Part shown: positions 43,086 to 53,398 of the stretch, one piece after another | Layout: each line of letters begins with the position of its first letter | Numbering within the stretch: position 1 is the first letter of the stretch | DNA from: Viridothelium virens | Lineage: Eukaryota; Ascomycota; Dothideomycetes; Trypetheliales; Trypetheliaceae | Length of the DNA stretch: 64,000 nucleotides | Direction: 5' to 3' | Assembly (NCBI GenBank): GCA_010094025.1 | Contig: ML991795.1 | Location: 284,564 to 348,563 of the forward strand | The notes under the pieces: generated by a model | The model's input: the letters and a program-made list of their open reading frames with translations, nothing else | The model's database searches: none | Told to the model about the DNA's origin: nothing | Position numbers and translations under genes: made by a program

Positions 43086-43220
43086 GCAGGTTCTACAGAC
43101 CGAGGCTATTAGGAAATGTTGGCAGACGGGGAGAAGGAGAGCAAGAAAGCTTCACTGTATAGACATTTGAAGGCAGTAATCCGAAAGGGCCGGCGAGATA
43201 GAAATGATCAGGTAATATAG

Positions 43221-44175
43221 GGGCATGACTTGGTCGCGCATGCACGACAGGATATGTTGCATAGTTTGCTCCCGCGTTCACTAAGCAGTGTGAGCAGAGC
43301 CTCATCCTCGCGGGCTTATAGCGTTTTACACAGGTGACGCGACAAGGAAGCGCAAACCGCTTAAGGACCGGTTTGGGGGGTTTCCAGCATGTGGAATTAC
43401 TTTTCTAGATAGGGCAGCCGCTCTAATACTCGCTGGTGCCCGGTCAAGTGTAGATAGGCTTTCCCTGATATCAGATGGTAGCTTTGGTTAACCGCATCAA
43501 CAAAATGTTCACTTAAGATCTCATGAATCGAACAGACATTGAGCAGCCACGATTTAGAGTTATGTAGAGTAGCAGCAGGCTGTAGCTGTGTTCAACTTGC
43601 TAACCCCTCCGATAACTTTTGCGGAGGATCAGCAAATCCTTTACAAATAGATTAGCCGAAACTTAGAATTACTTACCGTACCCTTAGGTTGTACGGTAAG
43701 AGCGGAGTGAACCAAGATTTCCCGTATGGTCTATATTTTCAGAGTGCTCAGTAATCATTTTCATTAGATGAGTATATCCACGTTCAGTACGAGTAATTCT
43801 CTAGCCTCCGCTATTGCCCCTATTGCGTCGTCAACAGCTCAGGCACTCACGGTCGCACCAGGAATTCTTCGTGCTAAAATTACCTCATTCTATCCCCGCA
43901 ACTAGTACGAACAACAGCCGAAGGCTAATTCGTGACGAGGGCGTTCAAGGAGAATTCCAGAGGTCTTTGCTTTCGAATCAACCTCGACAACTGTACGATT
44001 ACAATATGTAGATAATTATTTGACTCGACAACGCGGCGCTCGCTCAACGCTTCAAGCTTAGCTTGTCCTTTCGGTCTGTCCTGTCCCATGGCGAATTTGC
44101 TCGTTCCCTTTCCAACCGCTGATTGCTGCTTCACTTCGTCCATTCGCCCTCTTTAACTCCTTTCTTTCTACCATA
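43221..44175. other. Intergenic region with a short hairpin
   Basis: No gene seen. CTTACCGTAC at 43672-43681 and its exact reverse complement GTACGGTAAG at 43691-43700 form a 10-bp stem with a 9-nt loop. The promoter of the sulfatase is expected near 43950-44170. Confidence 0.5.
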
Positions 44176-45684
44176 ATGACATCTCTATCTTCGGAGAAAA
44201 ACATACTTCTACTTCTTGCCGATGATCTTGGAAAGTACGTTGGGTGCTACGGCTGTCCTTCGATCAAGACCCCACATCTTGATCGCCTCGCATCTCAAGG
44301 CGTGCGCTTCACGTCCGCATTTGCGAGTACAGCATCTTGCTCTGGCAGTAGGAGCACAATTTACACTGGTTTGCATACGCATGAGAATGGCCAATATGGT
44401 CTTCGCATGCACAGGACGCATTTTCAGACGTTCGAGCACGTTGATTCGCTGCCTAAGCTACTGCGAGAGCGAGGCTATCTAACAGTTATTGGGGGCAAGC
44501 TTCACGTCGGACCTCCGAATGTGTATAGCTGGGAAGTCGTCGAGGAAAGCGAAACCCGAGACGTCGCATGGGTTGCAGATCGATGCGAGTCATTCGTTCA
44601 GCAGGCTAGGAGCGAGAGCAAGCCGTGGTATCTGACGGTAGGTTTTATCGATCCTCATCGCGATGTTACAACGCGTGGTGGATTTGGAAATCAGAAAACC
44701 TATGATAAGCGGGTTTCCCTGCTAGATGTGCGACCGGAAGACATTGAGATTCCGAGTTGGCTGAGTGACCTTCCTGAGACGAGAAAGGAATTCGTCGAGT
44801 ATTACCAGGCGATCCACCGTATGGATGCTGGTGTCGGGATGATCTTAGACGCATTGGCACGTCAAGGCATGACTGAAAATACGATGGTAATCTTCACAAG
44901 TGACAAGGGCCCGCCGTTCGTGAACTCAAAAACAACGCTCTATGAGGCTGGAATGAACCTTCCACTGATCGTAAGAACGCCTGGGTTGAAGCCGGGGCTG
45001 GAGAATCCGAATATGGTCTCTTTCATTGACATCCTTCCTAGTTGCCTCGAATGGACCGGCATCGATACTGCTGCAAGGACGCGAAACAGCTCAAGCCCAC
45101 CAAGGTTGGGGCGGTCGTTCTTTCCAATACTCGGCGAAACCACACTGCTTGACGAGAGCAAATGGCAACACCACATCTTTGGCTCACATACGTTTCATGA
45201 ACTGCAGAATTACTGGCCGACACGCGTCCTGCGAACGCGAAAATACAAATACCATCGAAACCTCGCCTGGCGCCTTGACTTTCCGTTCGCCACTGATCTC
45301 TACGCCTCTCTTACCTTCGAGGGCATCCGTAACACGGACGGACCGGTGATGATCGGGGGTCGCCAGCTCAAAGATTATATTTTCCGGCCAGCAGAGGAGC
45401 TTTACGATCTTGACGAGGATCCACAGGAACTGCATAATCTAGCCCCTGAAGCTGGACACAGAGATCTCTTGCTCGAGCTGAGGAGGAAGCTCGAAGATTG
45501 GCAGCGTCAGACAAAGGATTTGTGGTGGAATCGTGATGGCGTTTCCCTTACTATGCTGGCACGATATGCGAAAGACGGACTTGCAATTCCAGATCGACTG
45601 GACTTCGATGTTGAGAACCCAAGCACGAGGGGCGTTAGGCTGGTACAGTTGGATCTGGAGGATCACTCTAGAGTGAAGAGTTGA
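44176..45684 (+). CDS. Sulfatase-family protein (heparan N-sulfatase-like), 502 aa, atypical active-site motifs
   Basis: Single exon. The N terminus ILLLLADDLGKYVGCYG has the metal-binding Asp pair, and there is no signal peptide, so it is probably cytosolic. The Cys that would become formylglycine lies in TASCSGSRSTIYTG (Cys55), where the consensus C-x-P-x-R reads C-S-G-S-R. Other landmarks are GGKLHVGP, GFIDPHRD and the C-terminal AEELYDLDEDPQELHNLA. The metal-site motif usually SDNG reads TSDKGPPF (Lys near residue 244). The fold is complete and of normal length, close to the SGSH/bacterial heparan sulfatase subgroup. It would cleave a sulfate ester or sulfamate if modified, but the two substitutions leave activity open. 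The next two genes encode wall-polysaccharide hydrolases. Confidence 0.8.
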   Translation: MTSLSSEKNILLLLADDLGKYVGCYGCPSIKTPHLDRLASQGVRFTSAFASTASCSGSRSTIYTGLHTHENGQYGLRMHRTHFQTFEHVDSLPKLLRERGYLTVIGGKLHVGPPNVYSWEVVEESETRDVAWVADRCESFVQQARSESKPWYLTVGFIDPHRDVTTRGGFGNQKTYDKRVSLLDVRPEDIEIPSWLSDLPETRKEFVEYYQAIHRMDAGVGMILDALARQGMTENTMVIFTSDKGPPFVNSKTTLYEAGMNLPLIVRTPGLKPGLENPNMVSFIDILPSCLEWTGIDTAARTRNSSSPPRLGRSFFPILGETTLLDESKWQHHIFGSHTFHELQNYWPTRVLRTRKYKYHRNLAWRLDFPFATDLYASLTFEGIRNTDGPVMIGGRQLKDYIFRPAEELYDLDEDPQELHNLAPEAGHRDLLLELRRKLEDWQRQTKDLWWNRDGVSLTMLARYAKDGLAIPDRLDFDVENPSTRGVRLVQLDLEDHSRVKS

Positions 45685-45889
45685 GCATGTTGTTCTGCAG
45701 AGCATAGGATAAAAGAAACTTTCGAGAAACGTCAAAGCGAAAATTCCGTGTCACATATTGGTGATGTCTCTTTGGTGTTTCTCAATTGGGCGTCATCATC
45801 ATTGACAGGTGCAGACACGCTGGATGTTATGTTAATGTAAGCGGAACAATATGCTGATCTATTGCCAAATTCACACATTTGAGATCTTA

Positions 45890-47149
45890 TTATACTGGCT
45901 GACATTTTTCATCATATCCGTGGATATTCGTGCATGAAAGAGTGGCAGTACCATTCGGCGGACGGACATCGATATCTGTAAAGGTAAACCCTGTGCAATT
46001 CGACTTTGGTGAACACGCAAGCGAAGCTACTGTTGTCCCCACGCTCGGGTTGGTGTTTCCCGTGAAATTCTTCCAGGTAACGTTCTGAAACGTGAAACCC
46101 GTAGCTGGAAAGTCCGCGCACGGGGGCACGTTGTAGCCTTCCCAGTGAGTGCACTGCTGGATAAGAACGGGCGCGGCGGTGATGTTCTGGATGTAGAAGT
46201 TCTCGAATAAGACGTTCTGAACACGGCCCGTACCGTTCCCGCCGCCTTGTGGAGGATAATAGACGCTGATTCCATTATACGTCTTGATGTACGCGCCATT
46301 GCGACTACTGACAAGCTTGATGTCTCGCGCCGTGATGTTCTCAACCAGGTCAAATTGGCCCTGATACTGGCCGAGGCTGCCGACTGCGATACCAGCAGTG
46401 TTGACACAAGTCAGATTTTGCACGTAGATATTGGTCGAGCCGGGCTTGAAACTGACACAGTCATCGCCACTGTTGATGTAGCTATTCGTAATCCGCACGT
46501 CGTCGCTGTAGAGCGTGTCGAAACCATCTGTATTGCCTAGGTTTCCCGGATTCGCCTGAAAGTCATCGGAAGTGCTCGAGATGAAAATATTGTCGGCCGT
46601 GATATTATGAGACTCGATGATGACAAAATTCCATTTGCCGGATTGCTTGATCTCAAGATTTCGAGCTATTGAATGGTTCGCATTACGCAGTGAAAAGGGG
46701 ATTGGCCTTCCGAAGAGTCCCCCTACTCCAAGAGCCAGGTCATACCACACCTGTCCCTGGCCATCGATGACGCCTTGACTATGACCGTCTATATTAATGT
46801 ACTCTCCAGAAAATTCCATAGCGATGGAAATGTTCTGAAAGTGGTAGTACGATCCATGCTGTATCCAATAACGAACGTCAGTTGAGAAAAGGATCGTTCC
46901 AAGAAAATCGATCTGTACGTTGCTTAGATTGTGCAGTTGCAAGACCGTCTGTACATAGTAAGTTGTATTTGCTGAAAATGTGATTTGACCACCTTTGCCG
47001 CAGTCTTGGAAGGCTTGGATGATTGCCGGCGAGTCATCACTCTCATCACCAGCAGCGGGTATGACGCAAACAGGGCTCGCATCAGCTCTAGCACCAAGAC
47101 AGTACCAAGATGAGAAGAAAAGCAAAAATTCCAGACCGTGTGGTTTCAT
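45890..47149 (-). CDS. Secreted GH28 (polygalacturonase-superfamily) protein lacking catalytic His and Arg
   Basis: The frame opens at 47173, but Met at 47149 gives a better signal peptide (MKPHGLEFLLFFSSWYCLGA, then RA), so I use it; about 419 aa. The body is a right-handed parallel beta-helix with many N-glycosylation sites. GH28 motifs: NTDGFDTLYSDD and SGDDCVSFKPGSTN keep the three catalytic Asp. However, the usual SHG is TAG in CVNTAGIAVGSLGQY, and the usual RIK is YIK in NGAYIKTYNG. The GSLGQY motif places it in the exo-acting or rhamnogalacturonan-active branch. Secreted, it should act on pectin-like chains. It shares a 301-bp divergent promoter with the GH106-like gene, suggesting co-induction. 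Confidence 0.8.
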   Translation of the reverse strand: MKPHGLEFLLFFSSWYCLGARADASPVCVIPAAGDESDDSPAIIQAFQDCGKGGQITFSANTTYYVQTVLQLHNLSNVQIDFLGTILFSTDVRYWIQHGSYYHFQNISIAMEFSGEYINIDGHSQGVIDGQGQVWYDLALGVGGLFGRPIPFSLRNANHSIARNLEIKQSGKWNFVIIESHNITADNIFISSTSDDFQANPGNLGNTDGFDTLYSDDVRITNSYINSGDDCVSFKPGSTNIYVQNLTCVNTAGIAVGSLGQYQGQFDLVENITARDIKLVSSRNGAYIKTYNGISVYYPPQGGGNGTGRVQNVLFENFYIQNITAAPVLIQQCTHWEGYNVPPCADFPATGFTFQNVTWKNFTGNTNPSVGTTVASLACSPKSNCTGFTFTDIDVRPPNGTATLSCTNIHGYDEKCQPV

Positions 47150-47450
47150 TTTGGATTTCGAATCGCCCACCATGCGCTGCTGCTAAGGCAGTACTCTACT
47201 TGGGAGAACGACAACCTAGAAGTCTGGTGCTCGAGGAACAATGATCCACAGCGAGGCTTGTCCGGCAATGTTGCGCCATATGGCGACATTCTATTCCTGG
47301 TAATTGACAAATGAAGTCGTGCCATGGGTGTTCGGCCTCTCGTGGGAATATATAGCGACGTGGGGATGGGTGGATGTAAAAACAAAGTTGCAATCCGTTT
47401 CTCTCTAAAGAGGGTTGGCCAACCCCTGACCGCCGCCTGCTCGGTACGAG
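47150..47450. promoter_or_regulatory. Divergent promoter between the GH28 and GH106-like genes
   Basis: About 300 bp separate the proposed starts. GGGAATATATAGCG at about 47343-47356 is a TATA-like element positioned for the plus-strand gene. CCAATCCC-like and CTCGTGGG-type motifs occur but I cannot assign a regulator. Confidence 0.4.
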
Positions 47451-50400
47451 ATGAGCTTACTCAGCCGCTTTCTCTTCCTCCTCTTCCTTGTCGCTGTCAT
47501 TGCACAAGCGGATCTCAAGCCAACAGGATTTGGCAATCGGCCGACGCCGTGGGAAAGACATGATGTGCCCGCTGAATTCAGTGATCCATTTGGACTGCCA
47601 CGCCCTACTTTCAGGTACTGGGTGCCGGATGCGGATGTGGAGGACAACGTCCTCTACACTGATTTGAGGGAGATTAAAGCAGCAGGATGGGATGGTGTTG
47701 AAGTCATATGTCTCGAAAATTACGGCATCGAAAGAGCAGTCGTCGATCCCGCCATTTTTGGCTATGGAGGATCGTTATGGCGGCAACGATTCAACACGAT
47801 GCTCCGCGCCGCTCAGGATCTGAATTTGACCGTGGACTTCGCTCTGGGCCCCACTCAAGGTGCTTCAATACCGATTCTAGACCCTAATTCTCCGGGAATG
47901 AACACTGAGCTGGTCTATGGCCAAGTCAATCTCACAGCTGGTCAAGCATTTTCTAGTCCACTTCCCCAGCCAATGAGAGTCAATCCTGGGTATGCCAATG
48001 CGCCAGACTTCTATCCACCTCAGGAAAGTTACACCAACACATTTGTTGCCGCGGTTCTGATAAGAAGGAGCGACTGTAAGTGACATCAGTGTGGGTAAAA
48101 TTTTCAGTCCTAATAATGTCAGCTACTTCTCATGATCCGCGCGTTGTCCAGCTTGACTATTCTAGCGTACAAGAACTTAACTCGCGCGTGGCGAACAATA
48201 CCCTCACATTTAAGACACCTAACGATGGCGACTACGTGCTTCTCGCTTTCTGGCAGCGTCGAACTGGCTATTTGGCGGCCCAAGGCGCTTTTAACAATGC
48301 AACTGGCCCATCAAATCCTGCATCCTGGTTTGCTTATGTCGTAGACCACTTCAGTCAAGCAGGTACTGATCTTTGGACCAATTTCACCGAGCAGTACGTC
48401 ATGAATGGTGAGAATGCCGATCTTTTGCAGCAACTAGGACTGTACGCCTGGGAGGACTCCGCTGAGTTCCGAGCGGAACTCTTCTGGACGGACGGTTTCA
48501 TTTCTTACTTTATACAGTCCCGCGGTTATAGTCCTATTGCGGCGCTTGCTTGCCAATTTGGAACCACTGGGCTGCCTCCGAGCACGCTTGCCAACGGCTT
48601 CTTTTACTTCTCATTTGTGGATGACAGTGGCGCTGATATAAGTTGGAAGCTGCGGAACGATTATCGCCAAGCACTTCAGGAAGCATACGAACAGTATCAT
48701 TTAGAAGGGCTGTCGAAGTGGGCTGCCACTTGGAATCTCCAAGGCAGTCTTCAACCATATGCGACGGCGCCCAATTTGGCTCCGCCATGGGACATGAACT
48801 CAGCTGCTGCCCACATAGACGCCCCAGAGACGGAATCAAATTATTTCGATGATGTCTTGGATGCGTTCCGTGCTATGGGCGGAGGAGCAATGATGGGCCA
48901 GAAACAAATCTTCTCTTCTGAGCTTGGAGCGCATCGTTATTACACGTACGCAGTGACTTGGCCGATCATTCTCAATGACTGTCGCATCAACTACGCCGGC
49001 GACGTCAACCGTATCGTCACCCATGGATTCCCGTATTCCGGATTGCGACCCGCCGTGGAATGGCCTGGCTTGACGACCTTTGAATGGACTTACTCGGAAA
49101 TGTGGGGACCTCGACAGCCTAGCTGGGACTATGTGCGGGAATTTGGTGACTGGATTGGTCGGACGCAGCTCATACTCCAGTCAGGCAGACCTCGAGTAGA
49201 CATTGGCATCTATCGGCACCAATATATTTCTGTCGACATCAAGCACTTTGGTATGGGCGAAGTAATCTTTGGTGACTCATCCCTGGCAAATGCTGGATAC
49301 TCATATGTCTCCGTAAGCCCTTCCTTGCCCACCAGAGATAACGCTGTAGTAGAAGACGATCTGCTGGCTCCGGATGGCCCGGGATTCTCCGCCTTCATTG
49401 TCGATAATTCCACAAACATCACGTCCGAGGTGCTCTCACAGTTCCTAGATTATGCCAATAAGGGATTCCCGATCATCTTTGTAGGAGGCGTGCCCCATGA
49501 GTCTCCCTACTTCTGCACAGCTTGCGATGAATACATATTGGACAATATTGAAAAACTCTTGGCCTATCCTTCGGTTGGCAATGTTTCCACTGAGGCAGAG
49601 GTGGTGAGCGTTCTGCAGCGAATGAACGTGATTCCTGCAGCCGAGAATCTTGATCCATGCCCGATTCTTTACGTTCACCGCATCGACGAGGCTAATGGTG
49701 TTGAATATTTTTGGGCTTACAATTCTGATCTCCACGGCGACCATGCAACGAAAGCAGCGTTTAAGGCCACAGGTACTCCCTTCCAACTTAATGCTTGGAA
49801 TGGTGCAATCACGCCCGCGGTCAACTACACAGTGAATGCTGGCAGATACGAACTGTGGATTGATTTGCGCTCAAATGCAAGCACAATCATTGCTTTTGCG
49901 CCGAAAGACTTTTTTCCAAATGTCACCGTTCCTCAAAGTCATATTGTGTCAACCAACTATGAAGACGGTGAATACGACGCAGCGACTAAAAGCATTTTAT
50001 TGAAGAGCAGTTGGGATGGTCCTGATGGGGCAACCTTGAGCGATGGCAGGACACTTCGCTCGAACTCTACCACCACGCTTCCGCCGGTCTCTATCTTAAC
50101 CTCCTGGCAGCTCGTTGTCCAAGATTGGCTGCCCAATCCCGACCCCTACCACAACTATACATCCGTCTTTAAGTACCACAACTATACCCTCTCAGAATTG
50201 GTTCCTTGGTGCAACATTAAGGGGTTGGAGTTCTCCTCCGGCATTGGGACATATACGGCATCCTTCCAGTGGTCATCCAATAGCACATCCACAGGGGCTT
50301 ATCTAGACCTAGGAAAGATTCTCCACACAGCACGTCTGTGGGTAAATGAACATTGGACCGGTCCGATTGAAATCGAAAATCCAGTCGTAGATATTAGGCC

Positions 50401-50590
50401 ATATCTCGTGTATGGTGTCAACACGGTCAAGATTGAAGTCTCGACGACGCTGAGGAATAGACTCCTGCAATTCAACAACACGCAGAGCTGGGAGCAGGCT
50501 AAGTATGCAGCTACATATGCACCGCAGCCTTACGGCCTGGTTCAGCCAGTTGTCCTACGACCGTATTCACTACTGAAGATACCATTGTAA
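47451..50590 (+). CDS. Secreted GH106-like alpha-L-rhamnosidase-family protein, 1030 aa
   Basis: Exons 47451-48075 and 48123-50590; the 47-nt intron holds a CTAAT branch-point sequence and keeps frame. The signal peptide is MSLLSRFLFLLFLVAVIAQA. The N-terminal barrel starts with FRYWVPDADVEDNVLYTDLR and EIKAAGWDGVEVICLENYG, as in the GH106-type rhamnosidases of fungi. A central catalytic region includes MMGQKQIFSSELGAHRYYT and WPGLTTFEWTYSEMWGPRQP. A beta-sandwich carbohydrate-binding-like domain ends the protein (YLDLGKILHTARLWVNEHW). There are many N-glycosylation sites. It is likely to remove terminal rhamnose from pectic or other rhamnose-bearing glycans outside the cell. The gene is intact. 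Family membership is clear at the fold level; the exact substrate is not. Confidence 0.75.
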
Positions 50591-51511
50591 CTTGATTCAA
50601 GTGTTCAGTACAAGTTCCAAGTCCTCAGTTCATTCCAATCGTTAAGATTGAGTTGAGCTACGGGCTACTCTAGAAAAGATCACATGAGAAAGCCACTCGG
50701 TGCATTTCCCAAGTCCTTTGCCGTTGTTACCCATGTCAGAGATTGGAACGAAGGGAAAGGAACGTAAGTTGCTGGAGCCGAGAATGGCTGGTATTGGGAG
50801 ACGAAATGAGTTTTATCTTAGGATGTATTGCAGAAGGGCGGTTCTCCATGACTCTAAAGTCGAGCCTGCCCAGAAAGACACAGATGTTACGTGAGCAAGC
50901 TATTTCCCTTCTACCTTGCGGGCGGTAGGCTCGCTTGAGACTAATGGTGGCGCCACTCGCGAAACAATGGTCCGTAAGTAGTACGGCAGCTTGTTTACCA
51001 GTCATCTTCCCGAAAAGGGACTAGATACAGGAATCGGGTAGCACTCTGTGTACCATCCTGTGTACCAACTTTGTTTCAACCTCTGGTCTTGAGTTTTCAA
51101 CGGAAGTGTCTGATCCCAAACATTAGGACCAAGCTTCTATGATGAACTATATGCAACCTTGGGAATACATAATTCACGCACTACCAGCGCCACACTATGC
51201 ATGAACCTGAGAGTCCCGTACGAAGTTCGGGGAACAATGCAGGAAGAAAAGACCAATCGACGTAAGAATTAATATGGGGCATCATCTCCGCAGACTATCC
51301 TAACCACTTCTTACTCATTTATCAAAATCTAGATAATTCTCCGCTTCGGAAGACCTCAGCATAGACTTTCCCCATTATTCATAGACATAGAGCCAAGCAC
51401 TTTCGTACTAATCACGGCCAGCCAACAGAAAGAATCTGAAGAAAACTTCTAGATTAGATCTTGCGGTGCAATTAAAACGCTGCGTAGAAGCAGCAAAGGA
51501 TTCAGAGGGTC
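50591..51511. other. Tail-to-tail spacer, nothing recognised
   Basis: Lies between the 3' ends of the GH106-like and metallo-hydrolase genes. Only short frames of no apparent quality occur. Confidence 0.5.
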
Positions 51512-52594
51512 CTAGTCCACTCTGAACCTGTATTGATCTGAGCGATCCAGATAAACGACCTTGTGGCTCAGTCCGGCCTCTTCGACCGCTTTCTTGAAGT
51601 CTTTCAGTGGAGATAGAAACACGTCGTAATCACTACATCCATGTCAGCGCTCAGATTGACTTCATGAATATCATGAAGCATACTCGTAGTGGATTGGGAT
51701 TGTGACGTCTGGGTTGATTAGCTGCACCAGTTCAATACCCTGCTTTGCATCCATTGTCACCATAAGCAACGGCACTGATGGGCTAGGTATCGTCGTCCCA
51801 CCCAGATGTATCAACATCAGATCGATGTTTTGGTCCTTGTAACGCTCAGGAATCTCTTTTAGCTCGTCGTGCATTAGGGTGTCGCCTGAGATGTAGATTC
51901 TATAGCCACTCTTGAAGGATTTGTCGTCGCCTCTGGTATCTATATATCCAAGCTCCACCATCCAGCCATTGGTAGGTGGAACTGCCTGGAGTAGATCATT
52001 GGCAACAGACAAAGGTCCAGGTGGTATGTGTTTGCCGGGCATGCCAGTCACCTTGATTGACGGCACTCCACGGTGACTGCCCTGCTGCTGCGCAACAATA
52101 TCTACCATCATGCTATCAAAGAAGTCAAGGTCATAAACGTTCTGAAAAGATTCCTGCTCGCCTTTAGATTGCAAGTGCTTCTTCGCGTGCGGAGTCGTGA
52201 TGATCGGAAGAGTTCTCCTTAACTTTGCCTCCACCTCTTGATCGAAATGGTCCGCGTGGTAATGTGACAAGAGCACTAGATCAATCCTAGGAAGCTGATG
52301 AAAATCCACCGCTGGATTGGTGACCCGTGTGCCAGTGACTCCGGGCCCCAAATGGACATGATCCCCACTATGCAGAAAGTTTGGGTCGGTCATGATCCGT
52401 ATTCCGGCCCACTCGAATATAGTTGTTGCGGTACCAACGAAGAAGATAGAGGCATTTTCATCTCCAGCCAGTCCAATACCAGGCTTAGCTTTCGTCTCCT
52501 TGGCAGAAGGTAGAGTTTGGGGAAGCTCGCTGAGGCTAGTCTCGTCACGTAAAGGTGCTTCTGCCTTAGAGGGATCGAGAACTAAATGATGCAT
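51512..52594 (-). CDS. Metallo-beta-lactamase-fold hydrolase (UlaG/NAPE-PLD-like), 343 aa
   Basis: Exons 52594-51684 and 51632-51512 (51-nt intron) give 343 aa. I prefer ATG 52594 (MHHLVLDPSKAEA) because the frame upstream only has a TTG. The metal-binding motif is LLSHYHADHFD (HxHxDH), preceded by FFVGTATTIFEWAGIRIMTD. Later ligands are in ISGDTLMHDELKE and HLGGTTIP, and the last exon restores IPIHYDDYDVFLSPLKDFKK. This family cleaves lactones or phosphodiesters, and in fungi is often annotated as a Zn-dependent hydrolase of unknown substrate. No signal peptide, so cytosolic. All ligands are present, so it should be active. It is divergent from the aldo-keto reductase across about 800 bp. 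Confidence 0.85.
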
Positions 52595-53398
52595 CTTGAG
52601 CTGGATTTTTTCAGACCACGCAAAGGCGTTGAAACGTCGCAGAGGAGCATATCGCAAAAATAGCAGAAGCAAAAAAATGCGGCATTCTTTAGCTCATCAG
52701 TGAGAAAGAGTCTCTACTACGTCATCCTAGGTGTTAGGTGACGTTCTGCTCTAGGAAGGCGCGAGAAGGGGCACCTTCGCAGGAAAATTTTCTGCATTAC
52801 CAAGCTTCTTTTGCAGAGGTCCTCAGAGAACATTGTCATTCCGCAGCCAGTTTGGAGCTGAATATATGCACGATATAGGTCAAAAAGCGAGGATCAGGTG
52901 GCTGGAGTACGGCGTCAAAGTTATTGGGGCTCCGTATGTACGTACAGCGGAGCGGACTTAAGGGCGGGGCAAGCCACTGGCCAGCTATCGCCGCTGTGGA
53001 TCAACGGATAATTCCGGTAGCAGTGCCCAAACGCGTAGGATATGCTTGCACTGGTGAGATCATTGGTCGCATATGATGACCGGACGCCATTTTTATCGAA
53101 AAAGGGACAGCTTATTTCGCAAATAGATGAAATTTGAAGGGAATTAGGGGGCCGGCGAAAGCGCAGAGCCGGACGGGACTTGTAAAACGCCAAGCTTGCT
53201 ATTGTGGAAGGACATTTCGTCAACGTAGACTAAGGTTTGCTGCGGTTTCGATCGAGGGGTATAAAGTTGATGACCTGCACTGCAGATTGAGACTTCATTC
53301 AATCAATTGACAGAGTATCTGAGTTCCCAGAACACATTTGAGACTTCCGAGCAACCTAATCAACAATATTTTTTGGATCCCCAAGCGCAACAAGCATC
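52595..53398. other. Divergent promoter region
   Basis: Non-coding; short frames on the minus strand at 52921-53223 look fortuitous. GGGGTATAAAGTTG near 53257 is a TATA-like box for the aldo-keto reductase gene. Confidence 0.5.

Larger units (their letters stand above)
40457..43220 (+). pseudogene. NB-ARC/TPR NLR with N-terminal amyloid motif (PNT1-like); 3' part cut by three nonsense codons, assembly gap inside
   Basis: Exons 40457-40610 and 40654-42980 (43-nt intron) give a frame ending at TAA 42978-42980. Start MEPVQQ is supported by the relic at 38602, which begins at the same place. The N terminus carries QAGSCFGDTQVMGGPIFQGN and then FVG, matching the effector's motif. NB-ARC spans about residues 80-370: P-loop WGLGGAGKTQL, Walker B-like LFVFDGADA, then VVITTRTGAA and ELGYLALAITLAG. 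A winged-helix region and about ten 42-residue TPRs follow. After the TAA the same frame continues GCLSEVISLLEIALRKM, TAG 43032, EMFGDEHPHVKMILDNLAG, TAG 43110, then a basic tail to TAG 43218. All three stops replace expected Gln codons. Losing only the tail may leave a working receptor, so gene status is uncertain. Confidence 0.8.
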
